This document shows positions 31,854 through 44,122 of a DNA stretch of 64,000 nucleotides, one piece after another. Position 1 is the first letter of the stretch; each line of letters starts with the position of its first letter. A program made the position numbers and the translations under genes. This DNA comes from Zingiber officinale (Eukaryota > Streptophyta > Magnoliopsida > Zingiberales > Zingiberaceae). The notes under the pieces were generated by a model. The model did no database searches. It saw nothing but the letters and a program-made list of their open reading frames with translations, and was not told the origin of the DNA. The stretch covers positions 10,488,894 through 10,552,893 of the forward strand of contig NC_056002.1 in assembly GCF_018446385.1 (NCBI RefSeq), in the 5' to 3' direction.

Positions 31854-34800
31854 ATGGCAGAAGAGGGTGGCGAGTCGGAGATAACGCTGGAGCACACTCC
31901 CACATGGATTGTTACTCTCGTCTGCACCGTTATTGTCTTCATCTCCTTCGTCTTCGAGCGCCTCCTCCATCGCCTAGGCAAGGTGTAACTTTGAGACCCT
32001 TCTTTGCTCATCCTACGCGCCGGAAGCCGAGCACGCTGATAAAAATCTGATCTTGCAGGTACTCAAGAGGAAGAACCAGAAACCCTTGTTCGACGCCCTC
32101 CAGAAAATCAAAGAAGGTCGGTTCTGTTCCTTCCCTTCCGCTAGATTTTACACTATGCTTCGACTCATTTCTGAGAGGGAAAGGGTTTCTTTGCAGAGTT
32201 GATGCTGCTGGGGTTCATCTCGCTGTTGCTGGTGGTGCTCCAGGGCTCCATCCAGCGGATATGCATCTCTGAGAACCTCACACATCATTTGCGTCCCTGC
32301 AAGGGGGAGGCTACTGCAACTTCGACTGCCCACTATGTTGTTAGTTCCTCGGGCAGGATTGTCGGGGGTGCTCGTCGGCTGTTGTCTGGCGGAGGAGATT
32401 CGACTTACTGTCAGAAGAAGGTCTCTCTTCCTAAGTTTCTTTGAATTTGTAGAAACACTTAGATAATGTTAAAGTGAACTAATTCAGATGCAAAAAGTAT
32501 TCTAACTAATCAGCAAATCATCTCTGGATGAGGAGATTCTTATAACAGTGGGTGTTCATCATTTAGAAGTGGGTCATATGTGGGAAAAACAATGTAATGT
32601 TGGAATTAACAAGACAAACTTTGACTGTAAGTGGTTAGGATCAAAAATTGGTTCCTCTCCTCTGGTTTTAATTGTTGAGATCATTTATGTTGTATGAGGA
32701 AGATATTCTAATTGCATTTATCCTATAATTTTTTTACTTTACTTGCATGTTTATTCTTCTTTTCAGAAATCCAAATCCCTCTTGAACCAATTATGGATTT
32801 CCTTTGGTGTGTGAGGTGATGATGATTAATATCTCTACCTTTCATCTTTATATTATCTTTGTTCATCTCTGTCAACTGATCATAATTTAGAAGTAATAGA
32901 GCACAGCTTCCTCTAGTATTTCCACAGAGCTTTCCTGTAGTTTTTATTTCTTTTGACAGTGTATCCTGCTTGATGTAATACTCTACTTCTATCTTAATGC
33001 ACCGTCGTAAACTGCAGTGAGTTGTGTTAGTTTTTTTTTTTCTAAAAAAAGTTGTTATTCCTGTGTACAAAAAGGGAAGAAAACAAACAATTATTTCTTT
33101 CGCATTGTTCTTCGTTCAGGGAAAAGTTCCATTACTATCAATTGAGGCAATCCATCAGCTACATATTTTTATCTTTATTTTGGCTGTCAGTCATGTAGTA
33201 CTCAGCCTTATCACTGTTGTTCTAGGAATTGCACAGGTAAAAAGTGATATCAGTTTTAAATTTGTCTCTTGTTTGTTACTTTTCTTCTCAAATACTTATT
33301 TTATCCTTAAGAACTCACCCCGTTTTGATATTTTAGATGCGCACATGGAGACACTGGGAAGATTCAGCACAGAATTCTGTTGGCAATGGTACGAATATAA
33401 TGCTCGGGAAGGATCAATGAACTTTTTTTCTGCACATGCGAAACGAAAAAGAATATATTTGCTGATCAACATCCATTATTTGGTTATGTGCAGTTCCCCT
33501 AAAGATCAGTCATGTACAACAATTTGAATTCATTAGAAAGCGTTTCAAGGGCTTTGGAAAGGATTCATTCATATCAAGTTGGTTGGTAAGTATGATCTTT
33601 TCATTATGGCAACTGGCCAGTAAGAAAAACACATTAGTCTTCTGCTGAGAAGTAAATTTCCCGGGTTTTAACTTCATGAAAGCTTGGCAATTAGAAATGT
33701 TTGATCCTTTAAAAAAAATACAACAATAACTGACACATGTACCATGAACTCTAAGAATACTGATAAAAACCAAGAACAAGATTGAAACTTTTCAATTTTA
33801 TTATTCATATTATTGGGTAAGATCCTTTATCATTTTACTTATTTTGGCAAAAGCCAAACGTACATATTTCTATTGAACTGGGAAAATGTTGGAGTATGCA
33901 TTATCTGCTTCTACTAAGAAGGTTTATGCTGTTATGTTCGAGACAGAATCCTAAAGTTTCGTAACTTCTAATTAAAAATGTGCTTATTTCAGCATTCTTT
34001 TTTTAAGCAATTCTATGGATCTGTCACCAAAACCGACTATACCACAATGCGATTAGGATTTATCATGGTAAGAAAAGTTATCTTTACAGGTCAAAACATA
34101 TTCTTTTCTGTACCTATGCCTTTCTTAAATCTGAATCTCACTTATTGCAGACTCACTGTAAGGGAAATCCTAAATTCAACTTCTACAAGTATATGATACG
34201 AGTCCTTGAATCTGATTTTAAAAAGGTGGTCGGTATAAGGTATTTAACAATGGAACAAATGTGCTTGCTTGTTTGGACATTGAAATCTTAAAGATCACTC
34301 GACTTTATTGGATCTAATCATCAATCTCTCTCTCTTTGTTATGCAGTTGGTACTTATGGATTTTTGTCATGGTATTCTTATTATTGGACATTGCCGGTAA
34401 GTTGGACTTAATCTAGTCGCATGCTAATATTCAATCTTACATTGCTCGTTTTGTTTTCAGGTTGGAACGCATATTTTTGGATATCATTTATACCTCTAAT
34501 TGTAAGTATGCAGCCAGAGCACACCCTCAATGCTTTTGTATCTCATCATTCATCTACATTTTGGGAAGAAATCACTGAAATATTGACTATGTCTTGGTCT
34601 CGTAACAGCTTCTACTTGCTGTTGGTACCAAATTAGAACATATTATCACTCAGTTGGCTCATGAAGTTGCTGAGAAACATTCTGCGATAGCAGGCGACTT
34701 GGTAGTTACTCCTTCGGACCATCTCTTCTGGTTTCACAGACCGAGAATTGTCATCTTCTTGATTCACTTTATCCTATTTCAAAATGCCTTTGAGGTTTCA

Positions 34801-35510
34801 TTTTTCTTCTGGATATTGGTAAGCAACACAAGTCGATAATTATATATTTTTCACAGTTGTCATGCAACCTATCTCTTCTTCGCTAAGTGAGGAAGCTCAA
34901 TTCACTATGTTTGCAACACATCAACATCACAAATTTCTCATTAGGCATTAGATATTGCTATGATTGTTAGCATATTGTTTGACCAATAAAGTTACTAACA
35001 ATTCTTTTGGTTATTCAGACAACATATGGTTTCGATTCATGCATCATGGGAAAAATAGGCTTTATAATTCCCCGAATCGCGATCAGGTAGATCTATAGTT
35101 CATAGAGACCATGACATCTTATTACACCCTTTATCTTAATTGATTTGCTGCTGCTCTCCAGTGTGTTGATCCAGTTTCTCTGTGGCTATAGCACCCTTCC
35201 GCTCTACGCCATTGTTACTCAGGTGAGCTTCAAACTCATCTCCTTCATGCTCCTCTATTGTGAAACCAAGTCGTTCAACATAAAACTTTCTTTCAAAATT
35301 CAGATGGGTAACTCATTCAACAAAGCCATATTCAACGAGAATGTGCAAATAGGTCTTCTCGGTTGGGTTCAGGGAGCAAAGAAGAACAAGAAAGGTACGG
35401 TAGTCGACAGAAGCAACAAATCTGAAAACCCTGAAGCTATTCTGTTACAGAATGTAGTCGTCCATGAAAGTTCTGTAGTAAGGGGAGGAAATGAGATTTC
35501 TGAAGTATAG
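31854..35510 (+). CDS. MLO: MLO family seven-transmembrane protein, MLO1-like clade
   Basis: Fourteen GT-AG exons join in frame: 31854-31982, 32059-32116, 32197-32420, 33120-33236, 33337-33388, 33494-33585, 33993-34067, 34151-34239, 34347-34396, 34461-34501, 34609-34818, 35019-35086, 35162-35222, 35304-35510; 1473 nt, 490 aa. MLO hallmarks: TPTWIVTLVCTVIVFISF as first membrane span, KIKEELMLLGFISLLLVV, luminal-loop cysteines (ICIS, LRPC, TYCQKK), GKVPLLSIEAIHQLHIFIF, FYGSVTKTDYTTMRLGFIM, THCKGNPKFNFYKYM, VVGISWYLWIFV, LAVGTKLEHIITQLAHEVAE, HFILFQNAFE, YGFDSCIMG and LPLYAIVTQMG. The start of the cytosolic tail (NENVQIGLLGWVQGAKKNKK, about residues 433-452) is where calmodulin binds in the family. 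The wording is closest to the AtMLO1/13/15 clade rather than the powdery-mildew susceptibility clades. The segment between WEDS and HVQQ is short and the tail is brief. MLO proteins act in the plasma membrane, now described as calcium channels. Confidence 0.93.
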
Positions 35511-36600
35511 GCTTTATGCTTAGTCTACTGAGAGGCATACTGGTCGGAATTAATTCTTATTGTTCAATAGATAAGTTCGTTCATAGGAAACAGAATAAAA
35601 ATTGCCATCCTGATCAAAAGCAATTTGGGAAGAACAGAAATTATTAAACAAATGAAGATGATTCATATCATTGACACAAAAGTAGTGTAATATTTTGCAA
35701 CAAAATGTACCACATAATATAGCACAGTGGCCAAATGCAAGGTGAAAACAAAGGAAGAAAACAAAGTAAAAGTGCAAGAAGATTTAGCACATTTTAGAAT
35801 TCAGTGTTTTTGGCAAATCAAGTGCCACGCAAAAGTATAAACAGCCAAAGAGTACCAGAGAAGTGGGCCTGGAGTCAATTGCAGTCGTCGCTGTCACAAC
35901 TGTCATCATTATTGATGTACCCTGTTCAGGTGAACAGAAGGAGACATAAACTTTCCTATTTTTTATTTTACATTTATACTTATTTATATCATTTTGAGTT
36001 TTTTTTAAAGTTAACACCAAATTTAACTTCCTCCTTAGTCCATGTGTTAAATAAAAATTATTCTCACTACCTAGATACAAATTTTACTTTTAATTCAACT
36101 GCCTAATATATTTCAATTTACTTAATTGCTCCAAATTGTGGTATGCTTTATTCTAAATTCAACACTATTTAATTAGAATTACTAAATAGATTTAACTTAA
36201 TTCAATCGATTGGTATAAATTTCGAATTAATTAGTAAAGAAAAAAAAATTGTATACAATTAGATAGAAATATATTCGATTCTAATTAAATAATATTAAAT
36301 TTATATCTCTTTTTAATTTTTTTTTTACCTATAAAAACTAATGAGGAATTATATTTCCTCACGACAAAGGTTAAATGTTTTAAATTTAGAGGAATTGTAA
36401 CTCCTTTTAAATTTTTTATACTTCTAAAATTAAAGATAATCGGCGTGTCTTAGTAATTGAATTAAACAAAAATTTACCTGCATTGAGTGTGAACAAATCT
36501 TTTCTCATGCGACCGAGTAGGAAGTTGAATTTGATAATTTACCTTTTTTTAATCTACTTAATAATTTTTATAAAATTAATTACTATAAGGATCTATAATT
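35511..36600. other. 3' flank of MLO, AT-rich
   Basis: 3' UTR and intergenic DNA; no gene or bounded element seen. Confidence 0.5.
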
Positions 36601-36610
36601 GATAAAAAAA

Positions 36611-37140
36611 ATTCTTCCCGGGATCATAATACAACGGTAGGATATTTAAATTATCATTCAGATATTCGCGGTTCAATTCCTATCTATGATATATTTGTAA
36701 AATTTTTTCCTCCAAATGAGATACGTAACTAAAAGATGTTGAATTTCTGGGTTGCTCGTCGTATGCACTTCTCGATTTATCGTGGTCCCCAATGAAAAAT
36801 TTTCGTTGGACCGTGCTGGTCACCTCAGGGTTAATCAATGAGGCAAACTGGATTTATTATTTCTAGCCCTCGGAGTTATGGTGCAACGGTAGAACATCCA
36901 AGTTGTCACTCATGATTTGATCCTTATATGACGAATTTCTAGAAATTTTTTCTCTAAATAGAATGCACGATCAAAGGATTCTGCGCTTCTTGACCGCCAA
37001 CCATGGGCTTGATCCTCATGTATAATGAAATTTTTTTTAAAAAATTCTAAATGGGATGCGTAACAAAAAAAATATACTACATTTCTTAGTCGCCAACTGT
37101 GAATACTTTCCAACCACTTCAGAACTAATCAATAAGGGAG
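36611..37140 (+). mobile_element. Cluster of tRNA-derived SINE copies, family 3
   Basis: Copy 1 from about 36614: CATAATACAACGGTAGGAT (A-box region), GCGGTTCAATTCC (B-box), then AACTAAAAGATGTTGAATTTC and TGGTCCCCAATGAAAAATTTT. Copy 2 from about 36868: GTTATGGTGCAACGGTAGAAC, TGATTTGATCC, TCAAAGGATTCTGCGCTTC. A third, headless body starts near 37044 (AAATGGGATGCGTAACAAA). No target duplications could be set; copies are diverged and partly overlapping. Confidence 0.65.
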
Positions 37141-38068
37141 TTTAATAAAATTCTCAGACAAGCATCCTTTTGCGCTCTTGACAATCTATTTATTGTCAAT
37201 GCGTATTTTTTTAAAATTTTAAATAATTTAAATTAGACGAACATATCATTGTGTTCCTTAAAACTTATTTAAGAATATATATGCACGCTTCATTTTTAAT
37301 TTTTGAATTTTTAAAGTACTCGATAATAGCAGCAGTATACATTTATATAGTAATTAATTTTACTAAAAAAAATATTAGGTAGACTTGAATTGATCAAATT
37401 TAAGTCTTTGGATTTTTATGGAGCCTCTTTCGCTGTCATTTGTCATCCTCAGCATCCACAACGAATTTCTTTAATTAATTAATTAATTTCTTTTCTGCGG
37501 TCCTCGATCGTTCACGTTTTTATTTTCCAGCCCAGAATTGTTGAGCATCGTTATGCCGCCGATCGAGCCGCCGTGGACCACCAACCTGCGCCGCCTAATT
37601 AAGGTCCAGAACATGCATATAATTAGGAGGGTAATGGAACAGATGGTTGGCGACGTTAATCACACGCTGAGGAAGCTGCTAAACGTGCATCATATGCTGC
37701 CCCGGCCCTACATTGAGCCGATTATTGACGTGTAGCTAGCAGCCTTTCTGCAAATCGTTGATTTCTCATATATTGTTTAACTCATTGATCACACGCATGT
37801 TTGACGCAGTGGATGCTATTGGTTCCCGTTGATTCAGATATGAATATATTAGAATTGATACTTGATTGGAAGAAAAATTAATAGGAATTAAGAAAGAAAA
37901 ACTAGTCTAAAAATATTATTAAATTAAAACTATATCAAAATATAAAACATGATACTTAAGACCGAATACCCTAATTGTAAAATAACGCTATAAAAATAAC
38001 TTAAATATTTAAAATACACAATTTACTAAAATTAGTAAAATAAATACCCAAAGGCTTCAAAATTAGCT
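37141..38068. other. AT-rich intergenic region
   Basis: Nothing supported apart from the small ORF at 37538-37735. Confidence 0.5.
37538..37735 (+). CDS. Small hypothetical ORF, 65 aa
   Basis: Unrecognised. The frame reads MPPIEPPWTTNLRRLIKV from a second ATG at 37553 and has GC-richer codons than the AT-rich DNA around it. A phrase 100 bp upstream (about 37435-37478, CTTTCGCTGTCATTTGTCATCCTCAGCA as consecutive short words) also occurs near 49450. It may be one exon of a gene I cannot complete, or chance. Confidence 0.25.
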   Translation: MLSIVMPPIEPPWTTNLRRLIKVQNMHIIRRVMEQMVGDVNHTLRKLLNVHHMLPRPYIEPIIDV

Positions 38069-39046
38069 TGATCTTGTCTAAAATTCAATGAGATGGAAAG
38101 CTAAGGATGTTGCGCTCTCGTTGACCGTATGTAGACTCTACTTCGACCTGCAACATAGATGACGTTAGTGCCGAGCTAGGGAAGGGGTCCCCGGCATTGG
38201 CCCTCCGATGCTCAAGTCAATCACCGGCGATAAAGTAGAAGGCGGAGCAACAAGAATAAATAGTAGCAAGAACAGTGTCTATCGCGTATTGCGTACCTCC
38301 GCAGATACTTGACCCCCCTTTATATAGAGCTCTTGTAGCGCGCGTGCACGCTTCACAAGATGAGCACGCTTCCTAAAGTTTTTCCTGAAAAGAGTTGTCA
38401 GTAAAGTGTCTCTGACATAGTGCCTTAACAGACCGAGTATATCTTTGAAGTAACAGTGGAAACTTTCATCGTACGATCTTCTGCTTGTCCATGTCCGGTG
38501 TTGGCGACACTATAACTCTGAAAGGGATGTCGATGGATACCAGAGAGAGTATGCTGCTAGGCCGAGCGGGTTGCCTGCTTAGCCAAATTTCGCTATTCCT
38601 GTGTCTCGTCTACTCGGTCGGAACTCCATTGCATTTGTGTCGCGCCCGCTCGACCGGAACTCCACTATGTTTGTGTTGCTCTGCTCGACCAAAAGTCCAC
38701 TGTGCTTGTGTCATGTCCGCTCGACCGGAATTCGCTGTACTTGTACCACGTCCGCTTGACCAAAGTTCCACTCTGCCTGTTGAGTCCCGTTGCTTGGCCA
38801 AGCAGGGTAGCTGCTCGGCTCGCCTTCTGCACACCGTTTCTTCCCTCCGTCCGTCGTCCAATACTCCATTAAGCGTCGGTCATTTGACACCTCCCCATGT
38901 CAAAGGAAGGACCGGAACCCTCTCCCCCCGGTCAGAGCATGATAGCCCGACCGACTAATGATATCTGAGTGTTGACCGCCTTGACTTTGACCTCCACCGT
39001 AGCAACTATCCTCCGCGGGGTGGAGCCCCTCCTTATCACCGCATCA
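38069..39046 (-). repeat. 3' LTR of the minus-strand gypsy element
   Basis: 978 bp. On the minus strand, TATATAAAGGGG near 38330-38318 is the TATA box. It carries about 220 bp of extra repeats (GTCCGCTCGACCGGAA-type units, 38500-38740) absent from the 5' LTR. Confidence 0.78.
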
Positions 39047-39822
39047 CATGCCTCCCCAGCAAGTTTAGTTGAAGGAGGCTGCAAGTCCGACTGACTAGAC
39101 AAAAATTATCGATGCAACTTGCCATTCGATCGGCTTTGACTCTCCTTGGTTTATGATCGGGATAACGTGGCACAACGGTCGGATATGTGACCGCTCTCTA
39201 TCGGTCGGCCTGTTGAAGCTTGTCATTCGATCGTAGGTATGCTCCCTTAAGCCGATCGGCACAACGAACATTTATACTTGTGAAATCTTTTCTTGGACTA
39301 TCTTGGGCGAGCGCGATCCAGGCTTACATCACCCATATTTCTAGGAAATCGTGCAAATCCCTGCGCATTATGGCTGAGCGCGCCCCCATGCTTTTTAATT
39401 GTCCTCATTAAATGTTGACCCGTGGCGAGGCACCACGTGTCCCGTCTGTTGCCGCCGTATGCTTGACGTGACAGACAGATATCCACTGGCGATGTGACTT
39501 TTGGCACTTCAAATTCAACGGGCCGATCTCCGCCTGGGTTTCCGCGACTTAGATCGAATGGCTCCGGTCGGCCGACCCCAAGGCTTACAATCCTGTGCGC
39601 GTCGCCGCCTCCTTCGCATCTTCGTCTTCGAGCTTCTTCGGAGATAACTCAGCCTGTGCTCAGGCGACATTCCTCCTTTCCTGCTCCTCCGATGACCCTT
39701 TTTCCAGTAAGCTTCCTTCCAATCACACCCGTCTTCAAGTTTTCGACGTTTCTTTATGTTCCAGCGATATTCCAGTAGTCTTCCTTCTCCTTCGCATCCT
39801 TTCATTGCCTGTGTTTTTTGCA
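39047..39822. other. Internal gypsy region between 3' LTR and the antisense gene
   Basis: Begins with a purine-rich tract on the minus strand (39060-39047) next to the 3' LTR. The rest is noncoding and likely serves as promoter and 5' UTR of the plus-strand antisense gene. Confidence 0.5.
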
Positions 39823-42086
39823 ATGGCGAGTTCCTCGTAGCCACCTGTTGGCGTCCCTGGGCATTGGTATACTTCTATTGAGTCTAGGTTTGATGCCGGC
39901 GACGCTGAGAGTCTGACTGCCGCTTTTGAGTTTCATTCTGGATACAAAGTTGTTCTTCCTTCTCCTTCCAATCGGCCAAAATCTCTGTCACCCGGCTATC
40001 TTACCTTCTTTAGGGATCAGTTTACCGCCAGTATGCGATTTCCTATTCATCCATTCTTTCTCGTTGTTTGTAAATACTTTCGCATCTCCCTTCATCAATT
40101 AATGTCAAACTCCTTTCGGCTGCTGTGCGGGGTAGTTGTTCTGTTTCACCTGCACGACATTCCTCTCACTCGTCGGATCTTTCACTATTTTTATTACCCG
40201 AAATTGTCCGAGCCGAAAACTTTTCTTTTCCAAGCCCGAGTGGGCTTAGTTTTCTTTGAAAAAATGTTGACCTCCAACAAGCATTGGAGGGAATACTTTT
40301 TTTTGTACGTCTTCCCGAGCGACCAGACTTCCCGACTCACTAGCAGCTCAAAGTGGTGAGTCAGCCTCCCTTGAAACAGTGCAAGAGTCGATCGGACTAC
40401 CTCAACGCAGCTTCAATATTGGTCGGTCAGAAGTATGACATCCACAAGTTGCTGCTGGAGGATGCCCTCTATATCTTTGGCATGAGTCCAATCTGCACCT
40501 GGCTTCTGTCCAGCCTAGGTATGCGACTTCTTCACTCCTTCCTTTGATTCTAACTGATTTTTCTTCCTCTTTTGAAACCGAAGTTATGCTGCACGCGCGT
40601 CTAGCCGGTAAGGCAAAACTTACGGACGTCGCGATTAATGCGACAACTGTGGAGGAGTTAGAGAGCCACGACCTGCAGCCGGTCGGCTCTCAAGAAAACC
40701 CCCAAGATGAGAGCGAAGCGGCTCTAATCTTGATGAGTGGTGGAGCAGCTGGTGGACCACCAACTCCCTCCGAACGACATCCGGTCGTTCAAGTTGAGGG
40801 GGCATCAGGCTCGACCTCCTTAGGAGAGTCGCTAATCAGGCGTAAGAGGCATCGGGCAGAACCCTCATCCCGCTCCGCATCCTCGGTGGTACGGTCCGCC
40901 AAATGGGTTGAAACTTCGACCCCAGCTCTCGTTGAAGAGACTGCTGGCCCCACGTCATCTGATCGAACGCCATCATTGTCCGGTCTGTTGCAAGGGACTG
41001 TCTACGCGCCACCGGTGGCCTTCATGCCACCACCGTTGAAGGTTAAAAAATCGAGCATCCGTCCAGCGTCTTCGTCTTGGCCGTCCGGACAAGCGACGTC
41101 TGCCCAGTTAGCCTCGAGCGGCCAGCGCCATATAACGATGGTTCTTCACCTGCTGACTGAAGAATGACGCAAATCGACTAGCGCTGAGTCCCGAGCTGCT
41201 GAGCACCAAATAATCATCCAGGGGCCGCTCGCACAAATATGGGATGACGCCCGAGCCCGTGCAGCGATGATGCCTCTAGGGACGTTGGCGGACAACCATA
41301 CTCAGATGTCGACTGGGGTAAGTGTTATATTCTTCATAATCTCTCTCCACTCGGCACTTATATTTTCCTAGTTCGTAGTATTGGGTAGAGAGTCTGGTCA
41401 TGTGCCAGAGGATCACATTTTTGGAGGAAGAAGTCAAGAAGTTGAAGGCGTCAAGCGGCCAATCCTCCGCCTCTCAAGAGTATAAAAATGCTGAGGTGGC
41501 GAAGCTGAAGGTCGATCTGGCGAAGAGCACTGCGCTGCTTGAGACCGAACGGGGGAAGAGAGCAGAGCAGGCCTCTCTTCTGGCTCGGCTTAACAAGCAG
41601 GTCACCACCTTTGACGCCAAGATCGAATCGACCAATGCGAGGAAACTCTGGGCCATTAAAGACATGGACTTGAAGAATAAAGAGGCCCGGACCCTCGCTA
41701 AGAAACTCAAAGAAGTCGAAGACTTCCTAGTTTCCGAACGGAAGAGCGGTCGACCGAAGAAACTGCCCTTCAAGGTCAACTTCCCATAAAAATAATGAGT
41801 TGGCCACCACGAATGATGAGCTGGAGGCCTCCTGAGCAGCCTTGAAACTTATCAAGATGTCGAGCCTAGTTAGTTTGGGGCTATGAAGAGGAACTACATA
41901 CGCTCGGACGCTTTCAATGATAAGGTCATTGACCGGGCCCTTCGCCTATTTGATCTGGCAATCGAAGGTACGTTCGGCGAACTCCAGGCAGGCGACTACA
42001 TCTCCGCTGCTTTATCGAGTAAGGTCATCAATCGGGACAGGCTGATCGAATCGTTACCCGACGATGCCTTAGATTACCTTGAGTGA
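39823..42086 (+). pseudogene. Antisense gene inside the gypsy element (Transposase_28-like domain, linker, coiled coil)
   Basis: Runs opposite to gag. Segments: 39823-40359 (stop TAG at 39838), domain with LTFFRDQFTASMRFPIHPFF, QLMSNSFRLLCGVVVLFHL and LFQARVGLVFFEKM, which resembles the Pfam family described as putative gypsy type transposon; 40353-40547 (YDIHKLLLEDALYIFGMSP), frame changed near 40355; 40544-41318, Pro/Ser-rich linker with a TGA at 41165-41167; a likely intron 41319 (GTAAGT) to about 41377 (CGTAG); 41378-41789, coiled coil (ITFLEEEVKKLKASS; LLETERGKRAEQASLLARLN); and 41883-42086, ending DDALDYLE. A second intron near 40519-40563 is possible. The function of this family is unknown; antisense extra ORFs before the 3' LTR are described for Tat-lineage gypsy elements. 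This copy is broken. Confidence 0.7.
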
Positions 42087-42436
42087 GGTTGAGAGTTCCT
42101 CTGTAAAATTTTAAAGTTTTAATGAATGTAGACCCATTCGGCTAAGCTCTATCTTCTTCTAGTATTTGTTTTCTCAACTCGTCTTTCAAACATTGCATAA
42201 ACTCGTGGCTCCTCCTGTCGGCAACAACTAGTCTTATCCAGCCGATCAATCTGTTTTGTTTTTAGAGTTACTCATTATGATTCTACGACCTTCCGATTGG
42301 TTACGCGTATTTTGAAGAATAGTCCCGAACGGTCGTTGTACTTTGAAGACTTGGAGCTTTTTGAGTAGCTCATATTCATGGTCAGTCATTCATCGCTCTC
42401 GGATTATAAAACCAGCGCTTGCCCGCTCATGAGCCA

Positions 42437-42955
42437 AGGGTTTAAGGTCGTCACTCGACCGTTGGGGAAGACAAGTGTTTAAGGTCTCCGCTCGACTATT
42501 GATGTAGACTAGGACTTAAGGTCGCCGTTCGATCGTTGGTGTAGACTGGGTTTAAGGTCGCCGCTCGACCGTTGGTGCAGATCAGAGTTTAAGGTCGTCG
42601 CTCGACCGCTGACGTAGGCCGGGATTTAAGGTCGTCGCTCGACCGTTGATGTAGACCAGGATTTAGGGTCGCCGCTCGACCATTGACGTAGACTAGGGTT
42701 TAAGTGCGTCGCTCGACCGTTGACGTAGACCAGGATTTAAGGTCCCACTCAACCCTTGATATAAACCATGGTTTAAGGTCGTCACTCGACTGTTGATGTA
42801 GACTAGGGTTTAAGGTTGTCGCTCAACCGTTGGTGAATACTAGGGTTTAAGATCGCTGCTCGACCGTTGATGTACACTAAGGTTTAAGGTCGTCACTCGA
42901 CCGTTGATGTAGACCAGGGTATAAGGTCGCCGCTCGACCGTTGATGTAGACTCAT
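42437..42955 (-). repeat. Tandem repeats of about 40 bp in the gypsy interior
   Basis: About 13 units of the type TTTAAGGTCGCCGCTCGACC followed by GTTGATGTAGACCAGGG (plus-strand spelling). Units differ by point changes and a few lengths. It separates the antisense gene from protease, close to where the two transcripts would meet end to end. Confidence 0.85.
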
Positions 42956-43149
42956 CTCAAGAGTGTCATTCTTCGCTTTTATTCATATTTTGCCCCTGCG
43001 TTCAGGAAACATACAAAAATATATGTATTCACTCGTGCACCTCTCATTCGGCCCTGTAGGGTTGGAGATGATTCCCGCTCCACGGCCTCCCGAGTTGCCT
43101 TCTCCCCTCATCCTCCAAGTAGTGGACACTCGAACAGAGCTTTTGTAAG

Positions 43150-43985
43150 ATCTTGAAAGGTCCTGTTCTTGGGGTTTCGAGTTTGGTGATGTCGTCGACC
43201 GACTCTACTTTCTTCTTAGGTTCCAGATCGACCGTGATGAAGGTGGTGGCCTCCATCCGGCTTTGGTGAATTTGAACCTCCTCCTTTTCTTCGTAGACCC
43301 ACCCAGGAGGCTTCTCGGTGACGGTGTTCACCTCCAAGCGCCGATTCTTCCGAGTGCTTCTCGCTTCGGTCTTGACTATCTCAACGAAGCATCGCTGAGC
43401 GGCCAACTGATCACCTTTGACTTTACCCACCCGGTCGTCCACCGGGAACTTGATCTTTTGGCAATAGGTAGACACTACCACCCGGGATTCGTTGTGGGTC
43501 GGTCGGACCAAGATGACATTGTAGGCCGACAGTGCCTCTACCACGATGAAGTTGGTGGTCCTGGTTATCCTCAGTGGCTCTTCCTCGAGCGAGATGGCCA
43601 ATCGGGCATGTCCGAGCACCAGTACCTCGTTGCCCGTGAAATCGTAGAGAGGGGTAATCATGGGCAGCAACTCATTTCGATCGATTTACAACCGATTAAA
43701 CGTCTTCTTGAAGATGATGTTCACCGAACTCCCTATATCAACAAAAGTTTGGTGAATAGCATAATTAACAATTACCGCTCAGATAATCAGTGCGTCGTCA
43801 TGAGGGATCTCCACTCCCTCCAAATCTTTGGGGCCGAAGCTTATCTCGGGCCTTTCTGCCTTCTCCCTGTTGCATCCCACCGCGTGGGATCTTCAGTCGC
43901 CGAGCGTACGACTTCCTCGCTCTATTGGAGTCACCGTCGGTCGACCCACCGACGATCATGCCTATTTCTCCTCGGGCGGTGTTGC
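43150..43985 (-). pseudogene. Gypsy protease region (broken, active site altered)
   Basis: Minus strand: GGSTDGDSNRARKSYARRL near 43950-43895, DDALII near 43795, then the active-site stretch, which reads VDIGSSVNIIF: the Thr of the DTG motif is replaced by Ile. Then LYDFTGNEVLVLGHARLAIS and SAYNVILVRPTHNESRVVVS. Several stops and frame changes. Same fold and order as 21154-21830. Confidence 0.7.
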
Positions 43986-44122
43986 TTCTGTTTTCTTCTT
44001 CCCGAGCGGAGGGTATATTTCGCTCGGCCAGAACTTGAGAGAGATCAGTGCTATCCCTCCGCTGATGCTAATGGTGGCGCCCTTCTTTCGTCCTCTCGTC
44101 ACCCGGTAGATCGTTATCTATG

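Noticed and set aside
42437-42955. CRISPR-like array
   Set aside because: Units are contiguous diverged tandem repeats inside a plant retroelement, with no constant repeat/variable spacer pattern.
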